Source: Treponema sp. (GTDB lineage Bacteria > Spirochaetota > Spirochaetia > Treponematales > Treponemataceae). Taken from it: a stretch of DNA of 7,561 bases. The notes under the pieces are model-generated. The model was given only the letters and a program-made list of their open reading frames with translations, ran no database searches and was not told where the DNA came from. The DNA is taken from NCBI GenBank assembly GCA_016297805.1, contig JAEDFX010000102.1, positions 1 to 7,561 of the forward strand, in the 5' to 3' direction. This document shows positions 4,470 to 7,561 of the stretch, piece by piece. How positions within the stretch are numbered: position 1 is the stretch's first letter; every line of letters starts with the position of its first letter. Made by a program: the position numbers and the translations under genes.

Positions 4470-6266
4470 ATGTTCAAAGATTGTCAGGGGTTACCTTATC
4501 CGGTATATGGAACAGGAAATGTTAGTTCTATAAGCGCTGTAAAAGGCGCTGTTCCGGAAAAAAGTGTTTATGAATTAAAAGTCGTTATGGCAAATGGATC
4601 TCAGGAGCCTGCTGCTGGACAGTTCTATATGCTTCATCCTGTTCGTTCAAATGTTTTGCTTGGACGTCCAATTTCTGTTTATTTTTCGGAAACAAAAGCT
4701 GATGGCTCAGTAGAAATTAGTTTCTTAATTCTTTTGAAGGGAAAAGGAACTGATGAACTTTGCAATCTTCATATTGGCGATGAAATAAATCTCCTTGGTC
4801 CTTGCGGAAACCGTTGGCCTTACCCTGCCTCTAATGAAAAAGTTTGTATTGTTGGTGGGGGAATTGGTATTGCCCCTGTTGCAGGTTTTGCTACAACTTT
4901 AACATACGGTTCTTACGATTTTTATGCTTCCTTCAAATCTGGCTCATACGGCTTAGATAAAATTAAGCCTAATAAACTTGTTATTACAACTGATGACGGT
5001 TCTGTTGGTGTTCACGGAATGTTGCCTGCTGCTCTTACTGCAGAAGCTCTTAAAGAAGGCGGCTATTCTGCTTTGTACGCTTGTGGTCCAACTCCAATGC
5101 TTGCTTACCTTCAGAAGGTTTGTGCTGAAGTTGGTTTAAAATGCTGGCTTAGTATGGAAGCGCACATGGCTTGTGGCGTTGGTGTTTGTCTTGGTTGTGT
5201 AATTGATACAACTGAAGGTAAAAAACGCTGTTGTAAAGACGGACCTGTTTTTGACGGTTCGATTTTGAAATTTAATCCACCAGCTGCTGAAGTTGCCGGT
5301 GTAAAAGCTCAGCCACGTCGTGAACCTTTGTCTGGTGAAGCTGATTTAAGTGTTGAAATTGCCGGTGTTAAATTCCAGAATCCTGTAATTGGAAGCTCTG
5401 GAACTTTTGGGTTTGGTTCAGAATATGCAACTGTATTTGATGTAAATCGTCTTGGTGGTATTTCAAGTAAAGGTTTGACTTTAGAACCACGTCAGGGTAA
5501 TGACGGTATTCGTCTTTGGGAATTCCAGGGCGGTCTTATGAATTCTATTGGTTTGCAGAATCCTGGAATTCTTCACTTTATTGAAAATGAACTTCCAGTA
5601 ATGATGAGCATGAAGCCAGTTGCAATTGCAAACTTAAGTGGAAGCACCTTGGAAACTTACGTTGAAGGTGCAAAGCTTTTGGACAAAACTAATGTTCCAA
5701 TGATTGAATTGAACATTTCTTGTCCAAACGTAAAGGCTGGGGGTTCTGCATGGGGTATGACTTGTTCAGGTGCCAGTCAGATTACAGCAGCAGTTCGTGC
5801 AGTAACAAAAAAGCCTTTGATTGTAAAACTTACTCCACAATCACTGGAATTGAATAAAGTTGCATTGGCTTGTATTGAAGCTGGTGCTGATGGAATCAGC
5901 TTGTGTAACTCTTTCCAGGGAATTGCTATTGATATTGAACGTGGTTTGCCGGTTTTCAACAACCTTAAAGCGGGAGTTGGTGGACCTGCAGTTCGTCCAA
6001 TTGCTGTGCGATTGATTTACGAACTTGTAGAAGCAATCAACACTTTGCCAGCAGAAAAACGAGTTCCTGTTATTGCTATTGGAGGTATTGCTACCTGGCA
6101 GGATGCAGTAGAGTTCATTATGGCTGGTGCCAGTGCACTTCAGGTTGGTACAGCAACATTCGCTAATCCTAATGCAATGATTGAAATTATTGATGGTCTT
6201 GCAGCATTTATGAAGCGCAAGGGATATAAAAATCTGGAAGAAATGCGTGGAATTATTTTAAAATAA
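4470..6266 (+). CDS. pyrKD: PyrK-PyrD fusion: NAD-dependent dihydroorotate dehydrogenase (type 1B) in one chain
   Basis: This 598-residue protein joins the two subunits that normally form the PyrD2-PyrK2 complex. Residues 1 to about 270 are PyrK: RPIS flavin-binding motif (66-69), GPCGNRWP, NAD-binding GGGIGIAP (129-136), ACGPTPML, and the 2Fe-2S ligands C235, C240, C243 and C255 just before KDGPVF. A linker of about 20 residues (271-292) leads to PyrD: SSGTFGFG, SKGLTLEPRQGN, NSIGLQNPG, NISCPNVKAGG with the catalytic Cys at 418, then AIGGI and AGASALQVGT for FMN phosphate binding. Electrons would run dihydroorotate, FMN, 2Fe-2S, FAD, NAD, yielding orotate. The start has AGGAGG (4458-4463) 6 nt upstream. 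The frame is continuous, with no sign of a stop or restart between the halves. It pairs with pyrF upstream in the same pathway. The tail ends at a TAA inside an A/T palindrome (6253-6266). Confidence 0.94.
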   Translation: MFKDCQGLPYPVYGTGNVSSISAVKGAVPEKSVYELKVVMANGSQEPAAGQFYMLHPVRSNVLLGRPISVYFSETKADGSVEISFLILLKGKGTDELCNLHIGDEINLLGPCGNRWPYPASNEKVCIVGGGIGIAPVAGFATTLTYGSYDFYASFKSGSYGLDKIKPNKLVITTDDGSVGVHGMLPAALTAEALKEGGYSALYACGPTPMLAYLQKVCAEVGLKCWLSMEAHMACGVGVCLGCVIDTTEGKKRCCKDGPVFDGSILKFNPPAAEVAGVKAQPRREPLSGEADLSVEIAGVKFQNPVIGSSGTFGFGSEYATVFDVNRLGGISSKGLTLEPRQGNDGIRLWEFQGGLMNSIGLQNPGILHFIENELPVMMSMKPVAIANLSGSTLETYVEGAKLLDKTNVPMIELNISCPNVKAGGSAWGMTCSGASQITAAVRAVTKKPLIVKLTPQSLELNKVALACIEAGADGISLCNSFQGIAIDIERGLPVFNNLKAGVGGPAVRPIAVRLIYELVEAINTLPAEKRVPVIAIGGIATWQDAVEFIMAGASALQVGTATFANPNAMIEIIDGLAAFMKRKGYKNLEEMRGIILK

Positions 6267-6293
6267 AACAATTTTTTTATTCATTCCTAACAA

Positions 6294-6328
6294 ACCTCGT
6301 GGTACTATTTACTACGAGGTCTTTTTTT
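6294..6328 (+). terminator. Intrinsic terminator hairpin overlapping the next gene's ribosome binding site
   Basis: An 11-bp stem (6294-6304 with 6310-6320, one G-T pair) closes a CTATT loop and is followed by C and seven T residues (6322-6328). The ATG of the esterase gene begins on the very next base. The only Shine-Dalgarno-like sequence for that gene, GAGG (6316-6319, 9 nt before the ATG), is inside the 3' arm. The structure can end pyrKD transcription, and in any read-through transcript it would hide the ribosome binding site. Confidence 0.85.
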
Positions 6329-7558
6329 ATGAAATCAAATAAATTTATAGCAGGAGTAATTATCTTTTTTATGAGTACATTTTACAGTTTTGGAGAAGCA
6401 CATCCTTTTAAAATCACAGATGATGACTATGGTAAAATTCTTGAAACAACTTTAGTTTCTACAGGAAATAACAATCGTCTGAAAAAAGTGATAGATAAAA
6501 TCAAAAAGGGCGAAGAAGTTCATATTGCTGCCATTGGTGGCTCTGTTACCGAAGGTGCTGGTCCTGCAAAATTTACAGATGGCTATGCATATCAGTTTTT
6601 TAGAGCATTAAAGGCAAAATATGCTCCTGGAGAAGGAAAAAATCTTTACTTTAATAATGCTGCTTTAAGTGGTACTCCATCAACTTTGGGACGTATTCGT
6701 TATGAATCTGATGTAATAGAAGTTTCTGGAGGAAATCCTGATTTATTATTGGTTGAATTTGCTGTAAATGATGGTGGTGAAGAGCTTTATCAATGGGGAT
6801 TTGAATCTTTAGTTCGAGATGCACTTTTGGCAAGTCCTGATACTGCTGTAATTGCTGTTTATAGTGCAGCAACTTATGGAAATACTATGGGGCCCAAAAA
6901 GCCTGTTGCAGATTATTATTCAATTCCACAGATAAATATGCTGGAAATTGTTAATTCTTCAATAGAAAAAAAGATTTTCACTAAAGAGCAGTATTATTCT
7001 GATTATGTTCATCCAACAATTGAAGGTCATCAGATGATGAGTGATGCTTTGATGAATCTTGTTTCAAAAGTTGATAAAGCTAAGCTCGATACTCCAATTG
7101 TGGTTCCTGCAAAACCATTTAAGGAAGGTCTTTCTGGATTAATCAGAATAAATGGTGATGATGAAAATGTAAAGATTAAAGCTGGTGGATTTACTTCAAT
7201 CGATCCTAACTGCCAGACAATCAAAAAGACTAATAAATCTAATTTTCCATTTAACTGGTATAGAAAAGCTAGTTCAAGTTCAGATCCTTTCAAAATGGAA
7301 ATTACATGTAAAAAGCTCTTATTTACTTATAAAGTTCAAGGAAGCTGGATGTCGGAAAAATTTGGTAAAGCTTCTGTTTTAGTTGATGGAAAACTTGTAA
7401 ATGTTTACGACGGTGGAAAAGATGGTGGCTGGAATAACTGTGAAACCGTTCTTTTAATAAATGAATCTGTTAGTACAAAGCATACTGTTGAAGTTCGAAT
7501 GGCTAATGGCTCAGAAAATAAAGGATTTACAATTGTAGCTATGGGTTATACAAAATAA
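6329..7558 (+). CDS. Secreted SGNH/GDSL hydrolase, probable carbohydrate esterase
   Basis: The product has 409 residues. Residues 1 to about 24 form a Sec signal peptide: MKSNK, a hydrophobic stretch IAGVIIFFMSTFY, and a likely cut near SFGEA. All SGNH blocks are present: GGS72VTEG (nucleophile Ser72, with GGS replacing the usual GDS), NAALSG with G115, FAVN147D, and D225-Y-V-H228 for the catalytic Asp and His. Residues from about 265 to the end form a second, beta-rich-looking module with VLVDGKLVNVYDGG and KGFTIVAMGYT, probably a jelly-roll or carbohydrate-contacting domain. Relatives in gut and rumen bacteria often remove acetyl groups from polysaccharides; that role is inferred. A GTG start at 6299 would add ten residues encoded within the terminator hairpin and spoil the signal peptide, so the ATG at 6329 is preferred. 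The stop lies 3 bases before the window end. Confidence 0.85.
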   Translation: MKSNKFIAGVIIFFMSTFYSFGEAHPFKITDDDYGKILETTLVSTGNNNRLKKVIDKIKKGEEVHIAAIGGSVTEGAGPAKFTDGYAYQFFRALKAKYAPGEGKNLYFNNAALSGTPSTLGRIRYESDVIEVSGGNPDLLLVEFAVNDGGEELYQWGFESLVRDALLASPDTAVIAVYSAATYGNTMGPKKPVADYYSIPQINMLEIVNSSIEKKIFTKEQYYSDYVHPTIEGHQMMSDALMNLVSKVDKAKLDTPIVVPAKPFKEGLSGLIRINGDDENVKIKAGGFTSIDPNCQTIKKTNKSNFPFNWYRKASSSSDPFKMEITCKKLLFTYKVQGSWMSEKFGKASVLVDGKLVNVYDGGKDGGWNNCETVLLINESVSTKHTVEVRMANGSENKGFTIVAMGYTK

Positions 7559-7561
7559 AAA

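Noticed and set aside
6299..6328. GTG start giving a longer esterase
   Set aside because: It lies within the terminator stem, has no ribosome site, and puts extra residues ahead of a normal signal peptide beginning at 6329.
7030..7293. 87-codon open frame on the minus strand
   Set aside because: It is antisense to the esterase's conserved frame, has no ribosome site, and its translation resembles no protein I know.

Overview
The window looks like a chromosomal segment of a host-associated treponeme or close spirochaete. This rests on protein content and style: a clostridial/spirochaetal pyruvate phosphate dikinase tail, a long-form PyrF next to a PyrK-PyrD fusion, a secreted SGNH-type carbohydrate esterase, and moderate-to-low GC. 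The assignment is an inference from sequence character; no search was run. All recognised genes are on the + strand.

Layout. (1) 1-214: 3' end of ppdK. A gene-free stretch (215-533) follows, holding a compact block of nested palindromes (217-298), a strong intrinsic terminator with a GAAA loop (337-371), and two 27-bp direct repeats (434-500), each able to fold. (2) 534-3286: a tight two-gene operon, a lipoprotein resembling the DUF4932 family with an apparently decayed HExxH motif, then a membrane-anchored S41-type serine peptidase 2 nt downstream. (3) 3287-3470: a perfect 34-bp inverted repeat with a 3-nt loop, plus further copies of the same repeat family seen upstream of the operon. (4) 3471-6266: two late pyrimidine genes, pyrF and a PyrK-PyrD fusion, the latter with its own extended -10 promoter overlapped by a dyad. 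(5) 6329-7558: a secreted SGNH/GDSL esterase whose ribosome binding site lies inside the terminator hairpin that follows pyrKD.

How it fits together. The pyrimidine genes are housekeeping: PyrKD oxidises dihydroorotate to orotate, passing electrons to NAD, and PyrF makes UMP from OMP. PpdK belongs to central PEP/pyruvate metabolism. The esterase fits an organism deacylating plant or host polysaccharides. The lipoprotein-peptidase pair is the least ordinary part. It is visibly more A+T-rich than the pyr genes, lies between housekeeping loci, and has members of one palindromic repeat family (core ACAYTRRTGNCTGACA, five copies) on both sides. It may therefore be an inserted cassette with an extracytoplasmic role, but no transposase or integrase is present and its function is unknown.
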